This document shows positions 30,854 to 39,418 of a stretch of DNA of 64,000 bases, piece by piece. Every line of letters starts with the position of its first letter. The stretch's first letter is position 1. The notes beneath the pieces are model-generated. The model did no database searches, was not told the DNA's origin, and worked only from the letters and a program-made list of their open reading frames with translations. Source of the stretch: Actinomycetota bacterium (GTDB lineage: Bacteria > Actinomycetota > Actinomycetes > Propionibacteriales > Nocardioidaceae); assembly GCA_009701885.1 (NCBI GenBank), contig WLJH01000001.1:1-64000 (forward strand), in the 5' to 3' direction. The translations under genes were made by a program, and so were the position numbers.

Positions 30854-30874
30854 CGTGCAACTCGGAGTTGCACG
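30854..30874. promoter_or_regulatory. TetR operator, perfect 21-bp palindrome
   Basis: The central 19 bases, GTGCAACTCGGAGTTGCAC (30855-30873), are perfectly symmetric around G30864, and one more pair extends it to 21 bp. It ends 17 bases before the TetR start, the usual autoregulation position. A half-site recurs in the fabG4/fadA2 intergenic region. Confidence 0.75.
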
Positions 30875-30900
30875 CGTGTGACGCCGACGTCACGCCCCGC

Positions 30901-32412
30901 TCATGATCCCGCGAGGTGCGCCCGCACCGTCTCGAGGGTGTCGGCCGCCTCGGGTCCCTTGTCGTCGCGGTAGCGCACGACCCGCGCGAAGCGGAGCGCG
31001 ACACCGCCGGGGTAGCGGGTCGAGCGCTGCACCCCGTCGAAGGCGATCTCGACGACCTGCTCGGGCCGGACGAAGACGGTGTGGCCCTCGCGGTGGGTCT
31101 CGAGGTCGAGGAACCGCTCGGTCTGCCAGGCCAGCACCTCGTCGGTCATCCCCTTGAAGGTCTTGCCCAGCATCACCAGGCCCTCGCCGTCCCGGGCGCC
31201 GAGGTGGACGTTGGAGAGCTTCCCCGAGCGTCGGCCCGAGCCCCACTCGACGGCCAGCACGACCAGGTCGAGGGTGTGGACGGGCTTGACCTTCACCCAG
31301 GCCGCACCCCGCCTCCCCGCGTCGTACGACGCCAGCAGGCTCTTCACGACGACGCCCTCGTGGCCTGCGGCCAGCTGTGCCGACGCGAACGCCTCCGCCT
31401 CCTCGACGGAGGACGTCTCGACGCGCGGGACGCGGTGCTCGGGCGGGACGAGCCGGGCCAGGGCGGCGGCCCGGGCGGAACCGGGGCTGTCCATCAGGTC
31501 CTCGCCGTCGAGGTGCAGCACGTCGAAGAAAAACGGGGTGACCCGGGCGCCGGCGGTCTGCGCCGTGCGGGAGGCCGTCTCCTGGAACGGCCGCGGCCGA
31601 CCGTCGTCGCCGACCGTCAGCGCCTCGCCGTCCAGCACGAACCGCTGCGCCGGCAGCCGGCGTGCGACGGCCACCACCTCGGGCAGCCGCTCGGTGATGT
31701 CGTCGAGGGAGCGCGTCACGACCAGCACCTCGTCGCCGTCGCGGTGCACCTGCACCCGGATGCCGTCGAGCTTGGTGTCGACCGCGACCGGTGCGCCGTC
31801 GGGGCCGGCCTTCTCCATGGCCGCAGCGACGTCGGTCGCCGAGGAGGCGAGCATCGGGAGGACGGGGCGACCCACCTCGAGGACGAAGGCCGCGAGCCCC
31901 TGCTCGCCCTCGCGCAGCGCCGCACCGGCCACCGCGACGGTCGACCCGGCGAGCATCGCGGCCCGGCGTACGGAGGTCAGGGGGACCTCGGCGGCGAGCG
32001 CGACCGCCTCCTGCACGAGCGCGTCGAGCGCGCCCTGGCGGACCTCGCCGGTCGCGATGCCGCGCAGCCAGGCCTGCTCGGGCTCGGTGGCGCGGGCGAA
32101 GAGGTCGGTGACCGCGGCGGCGCGGGCCGCGGCCGACCCGGGGCCGGACAGGCCCGAGAGCGACTCGAACGCGTCGTGCACGCCGAGGACCGTCAGCGAC
32201 GGCTCGCCAGCCGGGTCGGGGAGCGAGGTGAGCGAGCGCCAGCCGACGCCGGTGCGGCGCTGTCGGAGCTTGCCGCCGAGGTAGGCGACGACGGTCTCGA
32301 CCTCGTCGTCGTCCGTGCGCGCGAGCAGCTCGGCGATCGCGGCCACCTTCGCCTTGCGCGAGCGCGTCGCGGCCACGGCGGCGGAGGTGGTGACCAGGTC
32401 GTGGAGGAGCAC
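30901..32412 (-). CDS. ligB: ATP-dependent DNA ligase, LigB type
   Basis: 503 residues. The adenylated lysine is K214 in VDTKLDGIRVQV, followed by the nucleotidyltransferase motifs (FVLDGEALTVG, HEGVVVKS, WVKVKP). The N-terminal ~190 residues form the DNA-binding domain found in archaeal-type ligases. It joins nicked DNA using ATP; actinobacteria carry it in addition to the essential NAD-dependent LigA. The frame reaches TTG 32424, but GTG 32412 gives the conserved N-terminus (M)LLHDLV. Confidence 0.93.
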   Translation of the reverse strand: MLLHDLVTTSAAVAATRSRKAKVAAIAELLARTDDDEVETVVAYLGGKLRQRRTGVGWRSLTSLPDPAGEPSLTVLGVHDAFESLSGLSGPGSAAARAAAVTDLFARATEPEQAWLRGIATGEVRQGALDALVQEAVALAAEVPLTSVRRAAMLAGSTVAVAGAALREGEQGLAAFVLEVGRPVLPMLASSATDVAAAMEKAGPDGAPVAVDTKLDGIRVQVHRDGDEVLVVTRSLDDITERLPEVVAVARRLPAQRFVLDGEALTVGDDGRPRPFQETASRTAQTAGARVTPFFFDVLHLDGEDLMDSPGSARAAALARLVPPEHRVPRVETSSVEEAEAFASAQLAAGHEGVVVKSLLASYDAGRRGAAWVKVKPVHTLDLVVLAVEWGSGRRSGKLSNVHLGARDGEGLVMLGKTFKGMTDEVLAWQTERFLDLETHREGHTVFVRPEQVVEIAFDGVQRSTRYPGGVALRFARVVRYRDDKGPEAADTLETVRAHLAGS

Positions 32413-32470
32413 GCGACCAGCCAAGCACCGGCCACCGACGGCGGCCCACCCCCGTCAGGTCCGGCGCAGC

Positions 32471-32514
32471 CGAACCAGTGCCGAGTGAGCCTCGAACCAG
32501 CGCCGAGTCGGCGT
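32471..32514. repeat. Tandem 22-nt repeat pair
   Basis: Two 22-base units begin CGAACCAGTGCCGAGT (32471) and CGAACCAGCGCCGAGT (32493). Period and the leading CGAACC match the array at 26133-26255, so they are probably one intergenic repeat family. They lie between ligB and the enoyl-CoA isomerase gene, touching the stop of the latter. Confidence 0.5.
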
Positions 32515-33299
32515 CACCAGCCCGGGGGCAGGGAGGTGAAGTCCGGCTCGCGACCCTCGGCGAAGGCGGCGAGCGCCTCGCTGTTGGCGGGGCCGCCCAT
32601 GAGCTCGGCGAAGGCGGCGTTCTCGCGCTCGCGGGCGGCGTCGATGCCGGCGCGCAGGGGAGCGGTGACGGTGCGCTTGACCGCGATGAGCGAGGAGATG
32701 GGACGGGAGGCGAGAAGCTCGGCGTGGCGGCGGGCCTCCGGGAGCAGGTCGTCGGGCTCGCAGACCTGGCGCACCAGGCCCATCTCGAGGGCCTCCTGCG
32801 CGCCGAACCACTCCGCCGACAGCAGCAGCCACGAGGCCGCCTGGCGTCCGAGCAGCAGCGGGAGGAGGTACGACGACGCCGCCTCCGGAGCGACCCCGAG
32901 GGAGGTGAACGGGCACTTCAGCCGGGCCGTGCTCGACATCAGCGCCACGTCGGCGAAGCCGAGGATCGTGCAGCCGATGCCCAGGCCGATGCCGTTGACG
33001 GCCACGACCAGCGGCTTGGGGAAGTCCACGAGCGCGTCGACGAGGTTGGTGAAACCGCCGTCGCCCTGGTCGAAGTCGGGGTCGGTGGCGATCTGCGCCA
33101 TCTCCAGCAGGTCGGTGCCCGCGCTGAACCCGCGACCGTTGCCAGTCAGCAGCACCACCGCGACACCCGGGTCCTCGGCGGCGGCCCTCAGCGCGGCGGC
33201 CGTGGCGTCGTACAACGCGATGTTGAAGGCGTTGAGCGCCTCCGGCCGGTCGAGGGTCAGCGTGCGTACGCGCTTGTCGTCGTTGATCTGCAGGACCAT
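32514..33299 (-). CDS. Enoyl-CoA hydratase/isomerase family protein, ECI-type isomerase likely
   Basis: 261 residues, crotonase fold. The oxyanion-hole stretch FSAGTDL is present. The two usual hydratase glutamates are missing (GGGLE reads GIGCT; LPE reads CPF). Instead a Glu stands in SLGVAPEAASSYLLP, the place used by delta3,delta2-enoyl-CoA isomerases. An isomerase is therefore more likely than a hydratase. The start ATG 33299 lies six bases after a -10-like TAGTCT, overlapping a KstR box, so it is probably a leaderless, KstR-controlled gene. Confidence 0.88.
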   Translation of the reverse strand: MVLQINDDKRVRTLTLDRPEALNAFNIALYDATAAALRAAAEDPGVAVVLLTGNGRGFSAGTDLLEMAQIATDPDFDQGDGGFTNLVDALVDFPKPLVVAVNGIGLGIGCTILGFADVALMSSTARLKCPFTSLGVAPEAASSYLLPLLLGRQAASWLLLSAEWFGAQEALEMGLVRQVCEPDDLLPEARRHAELLASRPISSLIAVKRTVTAPLRAGIDAARERENAAFAELMGGPANSEALAAFAEGREPDFTSLPPGW

Positions 33300-33305
33300 G
33301 GACGC

Positions 33306-33323
33306 AGACTAGAACCTGTTTCA
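33306..33323. promoter_or_regulatory. KstR box with overlapping divergent promoters
   Basis: TAGAACCTGTTTCA (33310-33323) matches the KstR consensus TnnAACnnGTTnnA exactly. Only 34 bases separate the two divergent start codons, so the box covers both promoters. For the isomerase, TAGTCT (33311-33306 on the minus strand) sits six bases before the ATG. Confidence 0.7.
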
Positions 33324-33333
33324 GTATGTCCGC

Positions 33334-35535
33334 GTGACCTCCACGCGCACCGCGCTCACGTACTGCCGGATCTGCGAGCCGCTGTGCGGTCTGGTCGCCG
33401 CGGTGGAGGGGGAGCCGGGGAACGAGCGGCTGGTCTCGCTGCGTCCCGACGACGAGCACCCGCTCAGCCGCGGATACGCCTGCCCCAAGGGTCTGGCCTT
33501 CGCTGACGTCCAGAACGACCCCGAGCGGGTGCTGCAGCCGCTGCGCCGGGTCGCGGGTGGCGCGCCGGGGGAGTTCGAGCAGGTCACCTGGGACGAGGCG
33601 CTCGGCGACATCGCGGCGCGGCTGCGGGAGACCATCGACACCTACGGCGGCACCTCGGTCGGGCAGTTCTTCGGCAACCCCGTCGGCTTCAACGTCACCG
33701 CCGCCCTGTGGTCGGGCGCGCTGATGACGGCGCTGGGCACCGGCCACCAGTACTCCGTGGGCAGCCAGGACATCAACAGCCGGTACGTCGCCAGCAAGCT
33801 GCTCTACGACTCGATCTCCCAGGTGCCGTTCCCCGACCTGCGCTCGACCGACTTCCTGCTCGTGGTCGGTGCCAATCCGCTGGTCTCCCGCGGCAGCGGG
33901 GTGCGTGCGCCCCGGGTGAAGGAGCACCTGTCGGCGATCACCGCCCGCGGCGGCCGGGTCGTGGTGCTCGACCCGCGGCGCTCGGAGACCGCGCGGGCCT
34001 TCGAGCACGTGTCGGTCGAGCCGGACTCCGACGCGTTCCTGCTGGCCTCGGTGGTCCAGGTGCTGGCCGAGGAGGACCTGGTCGCCTGGGACGCCGTCGC
34101 CGCCCAGTCGGTCGGCGTCGAGACGCTGCTCGACGCCGTGAAGCACTTCCCGCCCGAGGCGACCGCCGCGCGGACCGGCGTCGACCCCGCGACCGTGCGC
34201 GTGCTGGCGCGCGACCTCGCCGCGGCACCCCGCGCCGCGGTCTACGGCCGCACCGGCTCCTGCCTGGGTCGCCACGCGACGCTGACCAGCGTCCTCATCG
34301 ACGCCCTCGCGCTGCTGACCGGCAACCTCGACCGCGAGGGCGGCGTCCTGCTCGGGCAGGCGGTCGTGCCGTTCGAGGAGGTCGCCGAGAAGGCAGGTCG
34401 GCTGACCTACGACGCGCAGCGCAGCCGGGTCGGCGACTTCCCCGACGTCATGGGCACCTGGCCGGCCGCCATCATGGCCGAGGAGATCCGGACCCCGGGC
34501 CCGGGACAGCTGCGCGCGCTGTTCGTGCTGGCGGGCAACCCGGTGCTCACCAGCCCGGACGGACCGCACCTCGCCGACGCGCTCGAGGAGCTGGACCTCC
34601 TGGTCTCCCTCGACCTCTACGTCAACGAGACCAACCGGCACGCCGACTACGTCCTGCCCGCGACCACCTGGCTCGAGCGCGAGGACGTGCCGTTCGCGAT
34701 CGTCGCCTCCAGCCCGTGGCCGCACGTGCAGCACACCACCGCGGTGCTGGCGCCGGCCGGCGAGGCGCGGCCCGAGTGGGAGGTGATCGACGAGGTCGCA
34801 CGGCGCGCCGGGATCACGCTGTTGCTGCCGGCCTGGCTCGGCACCCTCACCGCCCCGCTGCGGTACGCCGCCCGCCGGGTCGGCCTGCGGACGACCCCCT
34901 GGACGCTGGTCGACCTGCTGCTGCGCACCGGCCCGCACGGCGACCGGTTCGGGCTGCGCCGCGGCGGGCTCAGCCTCCGCGCGCTGCGCAGCCTGCCCCG
35001 TGGCCGCATGCTGCCCCCGCCCCGGGGCGGCCGGCTGGCCGAGGTCGTCCGGCACCCGCACGGGAAGGTCGACCTCGCGCCCGCGCAGCTGGCGGCCGAG
35101 TGGGACCGGCTGCGGTCGAGGCTGGAGGAGACCCGCGACCCGGCGTACCCGCTGCGGATGATCGGGCTGCGAGAAATGCGCTCGCAGAACTCATGGATGC
35201 ACAACAGCCCCACGCTGATGAAGGGCCGCAACCGGCGCCACACCGCCCGCATCCACCCCGACGACGCCGCTGTCGCCGGGGTGGTCGACGGCGCCCCCGT
35301 GCGGATCCGCTCCGCGGTCGGCGCCATCGAGACCCTCGCCCACCTCACCGACGAGGTGCGCCCGGGCACGATCGCGGTCCCGCACGGCTGGGGCCACGCC
35401 GCCGGCTGGAGTACCGCCAACGCCGCGGGAGGAGCCAACAGCAACGAGCTGGCCTCCTCGCGCGTCGAGGACGTGGAGCACCTGGCCGGGATGGCGCTGC
35501 TCAACGGGATCCCGGTGGCGGTCGAGCCGGTCTGA
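33334..35535 (+). CDS. Molybdopterin-dependent oxidoreductase (formate dehydrogenase/nitrate reductase superfamily)
   Basis: 733 residues. An N-terminal [4Fe-4S] site is complete: C11, C14, C18 and C50 (C-x2-C-x3-C-x31-C). The large molybdopterin domain follows, and the C-terminal MopB-type dinucleotide-binding domain starts near residue 615 (NSWMHNSPTLM...RIHPDDAAVAGV). There is no Tat signal, so the enzyme is cytoplasmic. I see no obvious Cys at the usual metal-ligand position. It starts GTG 33334, 11 bases after the KstR box. The substrate is unknown; a link to steroid catabolism is inferred only from the box. Confidence 0.88.
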   Translation: MTSTRTALTYCRICEPLCGLVAAVEGEPGNERLVSLRPDDEHPLSRGYACPKGLAFADVQNDPERVLQPLRRVAGGAPGEFEQVTWDEALGDIAARLRETIDTYGGTSVGQFFGNPVGFNVTAALWSGALMTALGTGHQYSVGSQDINSRYVASKLLYDSISQVPFPDLRSTDFLLVVGANPLVSRGSGVRAPRVKEHLSAITARGGRVVVLDPRRSETARAFEHVSVEPDSDAFLLASVVQVLAEEDLVAWDAVAAQSVGVETLLDAVKHFPPEATAARTGVDPATVRVLARDLAAAPRAAVYGRTGSCLGRHATLTSVLIDALALLTGNLDREGGVLLGQAVVPFEEVAEKAGRLTYDAQRSRVGDFPDVMGTWPAAIMAEEIRTPGPGQLRALFVLAGNPVLTSPDGPHLADALEELDLLVSLDLYVNETNRHADYVLPATTWLEREDVPFAIVASSPWPHVQHTTAVLAPAGEARPEWEVIDEVARRAGITLLLPAWLGTLTAPLRYAARRVGLRTTPWTLVDLLLRTGPHGDRFGLRRGGLSLRALRSLPRGRMLPPPRGGRLAEVVRHPHGKVDLAPAQLAAEWDRLRSRLEETRDPAYPLRMIGLREMRSQNSWMHNSPTLMKGRNRRHTARIHPDDAAVAGVVDGAPVRIRSAVGAIETLAHLTDEVRPGTIAVPHGWGHAAGWSTANAAGGANSNELASSRVEDVEHLAGMALLNGIPVAVEPV

Positions 35536-35581
35536 GCCGGTCCGGGTGGGACCGTCGGGCCCGTCGGCTAGCGTCGAGCAG

Positions 35582-36526
35582 GTGAGCGAGGCGGGCACCC
35601 GACGGGTCTGGCGGCCGGACTGGCCGTGCCCGGTCGAGGCGGTGCTGCGCCAGCAGAAGCACGGGGGCGCGGACCCCACGTGGCAACGCGACGAGGACGG
35701 GCGGATCTGGCGCGGCCTCCGCACTCCGCAGGGGCTCGTCACGCTCAGCATCCACGCCGAGGCGCGGCTGGGCGAGGTGCACGCCGAGGCCTGGGGGCCG
35801 GGCACGCAGTGGGCGCTGGACCAGGTGCCGGCGATGCTCGGCGGCGAGGACGACTGGTCGGCCTTCGAGCCGCGCCACCCGGTGCTGGTCGAGGCGCGGC
35901 GTCGGTTCCCGCACGCGCGGCTGGGCCGGGGCGGCCTAGTGATGGAGGCGCTGGTGCCGGCGATCATCGAGCAGAAGGTCACCGGACAGGAGGCGTTCGC
36001 AGGCTTCCGGATGCTGGTGCACCGCTTCGGGGAGCCGGCCCCCGGCCCCGGCGCGGAGCGAGGGCTGAAGGTGCAGCCCGACGCCCAGACCCTGCGGACG
36101 GTCCCCTCCTGGGAGTGGCTGCGGATGCACATCGACCCCGCTCGCAGCCGCACGATCGTGACCGCCGCCCGGGTCGCCGATGCCCTCGAGCGCACCGCGG
36201 CCCTCGACCCCGCCGAGGCGGACCGCCGGTTGCGCACCCTGCCCGGCATCGGGGAGTGGACCAGCGCCGAGGTCCGCCAGCGGGCCCACGGCGACCCCGA
36301 CGCGGTCAGCTTCGGCGACTACCACGTGGCCAAGGACGTCGGCTGGGCGCTGACCGGCACCCCGTTCGACGACGAGGAGATGCGCGCCTACCTCGAGCCC
36401 TGGCGCCCCCAGCGCGGACGGGTGCCGGCGCTCTTGGCGATGGCCGGCCTGCACCGGCCGCGGCGCGGGGCCCGGATGGCGCCACGCACCCACCTGCCTG
36501 CGCAAGTCACCCGCCACCGACGGTAA
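35582..36526 (+). CDS. DNA-3-methyladenine glycosylase II-like (AlkA/HhH-GPD) protein
   Basis: 314 residues. The helix-hairpin-helix is LRTLPGIGEWTSAEV (about 234-248), followed by the Gly/Pro-rich loop and the catalytic Asp in FGDYH. The motif EQKVTGQEAF before it matches the substrate-pocket helix of HhH-GPD glycosylases. It should remove alkylated bases in base excision repair. The start GTG 35582 follows the previous gene by 46 bases. The N-terminal ~100 residues resemble the AlkA N-domain only loosely. Confidence 0.88.
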   Translation: MSEAGTRRVWRPDWPCPVEAVLRQQKHGGADPTWQRDEDGRIWRGLRTPQGLVTLSIHAEARLGEVHAEAWGPGTQWALDQVPAMLGGEDDWSAFEPRHPVLVEARRRFPHARLGRGGLVMEALVPAIIEQKVTGQEAFAGFRMLVHRFGEPAPGPGAERGLKVQPDAQTLRTVPSWEWLRMHIDPARSRTIVTAARVADALERTAALDPAEADRRLRTLPGIGEWTSAEVRQRAHGDPDAVSFGDYHVAKDVGWALTGTPFDDEEMRAYLEPWRPQRGRVPALLAMAGLHRPRRGARMAPRTHLPAQVTRHRR

Positions 36527-36559
36527 AGCCGGTTACCGTGACAGTGTGACGCAGGTAAC
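36520..36559. promoter_or_regulatory. Inverted repeats at the SCP2 gene start
   Basis: ACGGTAA-n6-TTACCGT (36520-36539) is a perfect 7-bp inverted repeat ending six bases before the GTG start. GTTACC (36532-36537) and GGTAAC (36554-36559) make a second, overlapping pair like the outer hexamers of the fadA operator (spacing 16 against 17). A repressor site is plausible. Confidence 0.4.
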
Positions 36560-37486
36560 GTTCGAGCCGCTCCGCACCGCCACTGCCGCCGAGGCCACCC
36601 GCTTCTTCGCCGACACCGACGCCGTGGCGCTCGTGGACGCGATCCGGCTCGCCTCCGACGAGGAGCTGCGCCGGCTGGTCGGCCGCGAGGAGATCCGCGT
36701 CCCGGCCGTGCGCGGGGTCCTCTCCCGCCTGCACGAGTACGCCGACCCCGACAGCCTCGCCTCCGCGACCGGCACGGTGCGGATCGACCTCACGCGCGAC
36801 GACGCGCGGCTCGGGCACCACCTGCTGCGGCTGGTCTCCGGGGCGATCGAGGTCGAGGTCGACGTGCCCGCCTCCGCGCCCGCCGACGTGGTCCTCGGCA
36901 CGGGCGTCGTCGGCTTCATCCGGCTCGTCAGCGGGCAGGGCGACGCCGCCCTGGACTACCTCGCCGGGCGCCTGCACGTCCAGGGCGACGCCGCGCTGGC
37001 GCTCACGGTCGGCGGGCTCTCACGATCCCCGGCACCGACGCGGTGGCCGTGGACCCCACCGCCCTCGACCCGGTCGACGTGGCCCGGGCGCTGGCGGGCG
37101 TGCCGACCAGCCACCTGCGCGAGGTGATGTCCGGCGGCTTCCGCCCGGTCGTGCTCGACGAGATCTTCCGCCGGCTGCCCGACTTCGTGAACGCCCGGCG
37201 GGCCGCCCGGCTCGACCTCACCATCGGCTTCCGGCTGCTCGGCGGCCCCGGCGGCGAGCCCGAGCGCTGGGTCGTGCGGATCGACCACGGCGCCTGCAAG
37301 GTCGAGGCCGGGGACCCCGGCGGCCACCGGGACGCGACCATCACCTGCGAGGGCCACGACTTCCTGCGCCTGGCCACCGGCCACCTCTCGGCGGTCTCCG
37401 GGGTGCTCAAGGGTCAGCTGAAGGTCAAGGGGGAGAAGGCCAAGGCACTGCAGCTCGCCTCGGTGCTGGACATCCCGAAGGCGTAG
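36546..37486 (+). pseudogene. Two-domain SCP2 sterol-carrier protein, single-base frameshift
   Basis: From GTG 36546 the frame encodes a first SCP2-like domain (to DAALALTVGGL near residue 157), then turns into Pro/Thr/Arg-rich nonsense. The natural continuation, TIPGTDAVAVDPTALDP and a second SCP2-like domain ending DIPKA, lies in the next frame. The break is at about 37017-37022 (GGGCTCTC-ACG); one added base gives a 313-residue protein. SCP2 domains bind sterols and acyl-CoAs. It may be a true loss, two separately translated halves (GTG 37043 for the second), or a sequencing error. Confidence 0.7.
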
Positions 37487-37491
37487 GTCCG

Positions 37492-38754
37492 CTAGAGCAA
37501 GGGGCGCAGCGGGGCGAGCACGAACTCCGTGAACTTCCGGTGCAGGTCCCGGGCCTCCCACTCACCGATCGTGAGCTCGAGGCAGTGCGACTCGTCGGTG
37601 GCGAAGATCGTCTCCATCTGCCGGGCCAGCCCGCGGTCGATGACCTCGATGTTGATCTCGTAGTTGCCCGAGAGGCTGAGCCGGTCGATGTTGGCGGTCC
37701 CGACGGTGGTCCACGTGCCGTCGACGGTGGCGGTCTTGGCGTGCACCATCGCGTCGCGGTAGCGCAGGATCCGCACGCCCGACTCCAGCAGCTGGGAGAA
37801 GTACCCGCGCGAGGCCCAGTCGGCCACGATGTGGTTGGACTTCAGCGGCACCAGCAGCCGCACGTCGACCCCGCGGCGCGCGGCGGCCTTGAGCGCGTCG
37901 ACGAAGTCCTGGTCGGGCAGGAAGTAGGCGGTGGTCAGCCACACGTTGCGGCTCGCCCGGTGGATCGCCTCGAGGTACATCGAGCGGATCGGGAACATCC
38001 ACAGCCGCGGCACGTTGCGCTGGATCCGGATCCGCGGCTCCCACTCCGAGTGGGTCTCCAGCAGCAGCGGGGGTTCGCTGGGGCGGAACCGGTGGCGGCG
38101 GTGCAGGTTCCAGAAGTCGGCGAAGGCCCGTTGGAGGTCCCAGACCCCGGGGCCGGTGACCCGCACGTGGGTGTCGCGCCACTCGGTGGCGTAGGCGTCG
38201 CCGATGTTGTAGCCGCCGACGAAGCCGACCTCGGAGTCGACGACGAGGATCTTGCGGTGGTTGCGGCCGTAGCGGCTGAGGTCGAAGAACCGGAAGCCCG
38301 CGGCGTACACCGGGTAGCGCAGCACCTTCATCGTGCGCGGGAAGTGCTTGAAGACCGGCGAGACGACGAGGTTCGCGAAGCCGTCGTAGATGACGTAGAC
38401 GTCCACGCCGCGCGCGGCGGCGTCGGCCAGGGCCCGCTTGAACCGCTCGCCGGTCTCGTCGCCCTTCCAGATGTAGGTCTCGAAGAGCACCTGGCGCTGG
38501 GCGCCCTCGATCGCGGCGAGCATGTCGTCGTAGAGGTGCTGCCCGTAGGTGTACGTCGTCACCGTGCTGTCCCCGATGGGGACCTGCGCCGGGGGAGTGA
38601 CGGGGAAGGGGCCGGGCTTCTTGCCGCGCCGGCGGTAGGAGTCGACCAGCGACATGCTCACCGCCAGGAGGATCTGGACCCCCACGATCGTCAGGAGCGT
38701 GCGCCGGATCGCCCTCAGGACGCGGTCGGTCCAGGTCTGCTGGGCTGCACTCAC
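37492..38754 (-). CDS. Phospholipase D-like / cardiolipin synthase family protein
   Basis: 420 residues. One membrane helix lies near the N-terminus (about 18-36). Both HKD motifs are complete: H166, K168 and D173, and H338, K340 and D345. It has one anchor instead of the two usual in bacterial cardiolipin synthase A, so either a cardiolipin synthase or another phosphatidyl transferase is possible. It stands alone, convergent with the SCP2 gene. Confidence 0.88.
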   Translation of the reverse strand: MSAAQQTWTDRVLRAIRRTLLTIVGVQILLAVSMSLVDSYRRRGKKPGPFPVTPPAQVPIGDSTVTTYTYGQHLYDDMLAAIEGAQRQVLFETYIWKGDETGERFKRALADAAARGVDVYVIYDGFANLVVSPVFKHFPRTMKVLRYPVYAAGFRFFDLSRYGRNHRKILVVDSEVGFVGGYNIGDAYATEWRDTHVRVTGPGVWDLQRAFADFWNLHRRHRFRPSEPPLLLETHSEWEPRIRIQRNVPRLWMFPIRSMYLEAIHRASRNVWLTTAYFLPDQDFVDALKAAARRGVDVRLLVPLKSNHIVADWASRGYFSQLLESGVRILRYRDAMVHAKTATVDGTWTTVGTANIDRLSLSGNYEINIEVIDRGLARQMETIFATDESHCLELTIGEWEARDLHRKFTEFVLAPLRPLL

Positions 38755-38776
38755 GGGGCCAAGGTAGTGGCCCGCG

Positions 38777-39418
38777 CTAGACCCGCCGGTCGTCGCCGCG
38801 CACGAAGGTGCGCTCGGGGCAGTCGAGGATGACCTGGCTGTGCACGACCAGCGGCACGGCGAGGTCGACCGTGCGGGTCACCTCGCGCCCCAGCGAGGTG
38901 CCGGTGAGCCGCACCTGGTCGTAGGTGTTGTTGGCGCGCTCGTGGTAGTACCGGCAGTTCGTGAACTCGAACTCCAGGACCACCTCGCCGTCACCGAAGG
39001 GACCGAGCTCCACGGGCTCGACCGGTCCGCCGACCGGCGCCAGGAGGGGGTACGTCGGCTCGACCAGCTCCGCGCCGGTGACCCGGAAGGGGACGACCGA
39101 GGCGTTGTCCAGCGGCAGCGTCAGCGCCGTCCGCTGCCCGTAGCGGTAGTGCAGCGCCAGGGTGCCGCTCGGCCCGTAGCCCTTGACCAGGAGGCCGTCC
39201 GCGGCGGGGACCGACGGCACCGGGTCGGTCACCAGCACCGCCTGGGGCGCCAGCGCCCAGGCGCCCGCGACCAGCGCGAGCAGCCCGCCGACCGCCGCCG
39301 CGCGGGCACGACGGGTACGACGGGGCGCGCGCGCCTCCGCGGACGACCCGGCGGACGTCGTACCGGCGGGGGAGCCGGGGCCGAGGGTCCGGTCGGGGCG
39401 GGCGTCGAGCAGGCTCAC
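38777..39418 (-). CDS. Membrane-anchored hypothetical protein coupled to the beta-helix protein
   Basis: 213 residues starting GTG 39418, overlapping the upstream stop (GTGA). Residues 1-38 are cytoplasmic and Arg-rich; residues about 43-62 form one transmembrane helix. The rest is extracellular, rich in beta-strands, with cysteines in FTNCRYYHE and LDCPERTF that may pair. No family is recognised. Tight coupling to the exported beta-helix gene suggests that the two proteins work together at the surface. Confidence 0.7.
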   Translation of the reverse strand: MSLLDARPDRTLGPGSPAGTTSAGSSAEARAPRRTRRARAAAVGGLLALVAGAWALAPQAVLVTDPVPSVPAADGLLVKGYGPSGTLALHYRYGQRTALTLPLDNASVVPFRVTGAELVEPTYPLLAPVGGPVEPVELGPFGDGEVVLEFEFTNCRYYHERANNTYDQVRLTGTSLGREVTRTVDLAVPLVVHSQVILDCPERTFVRGDDRRV

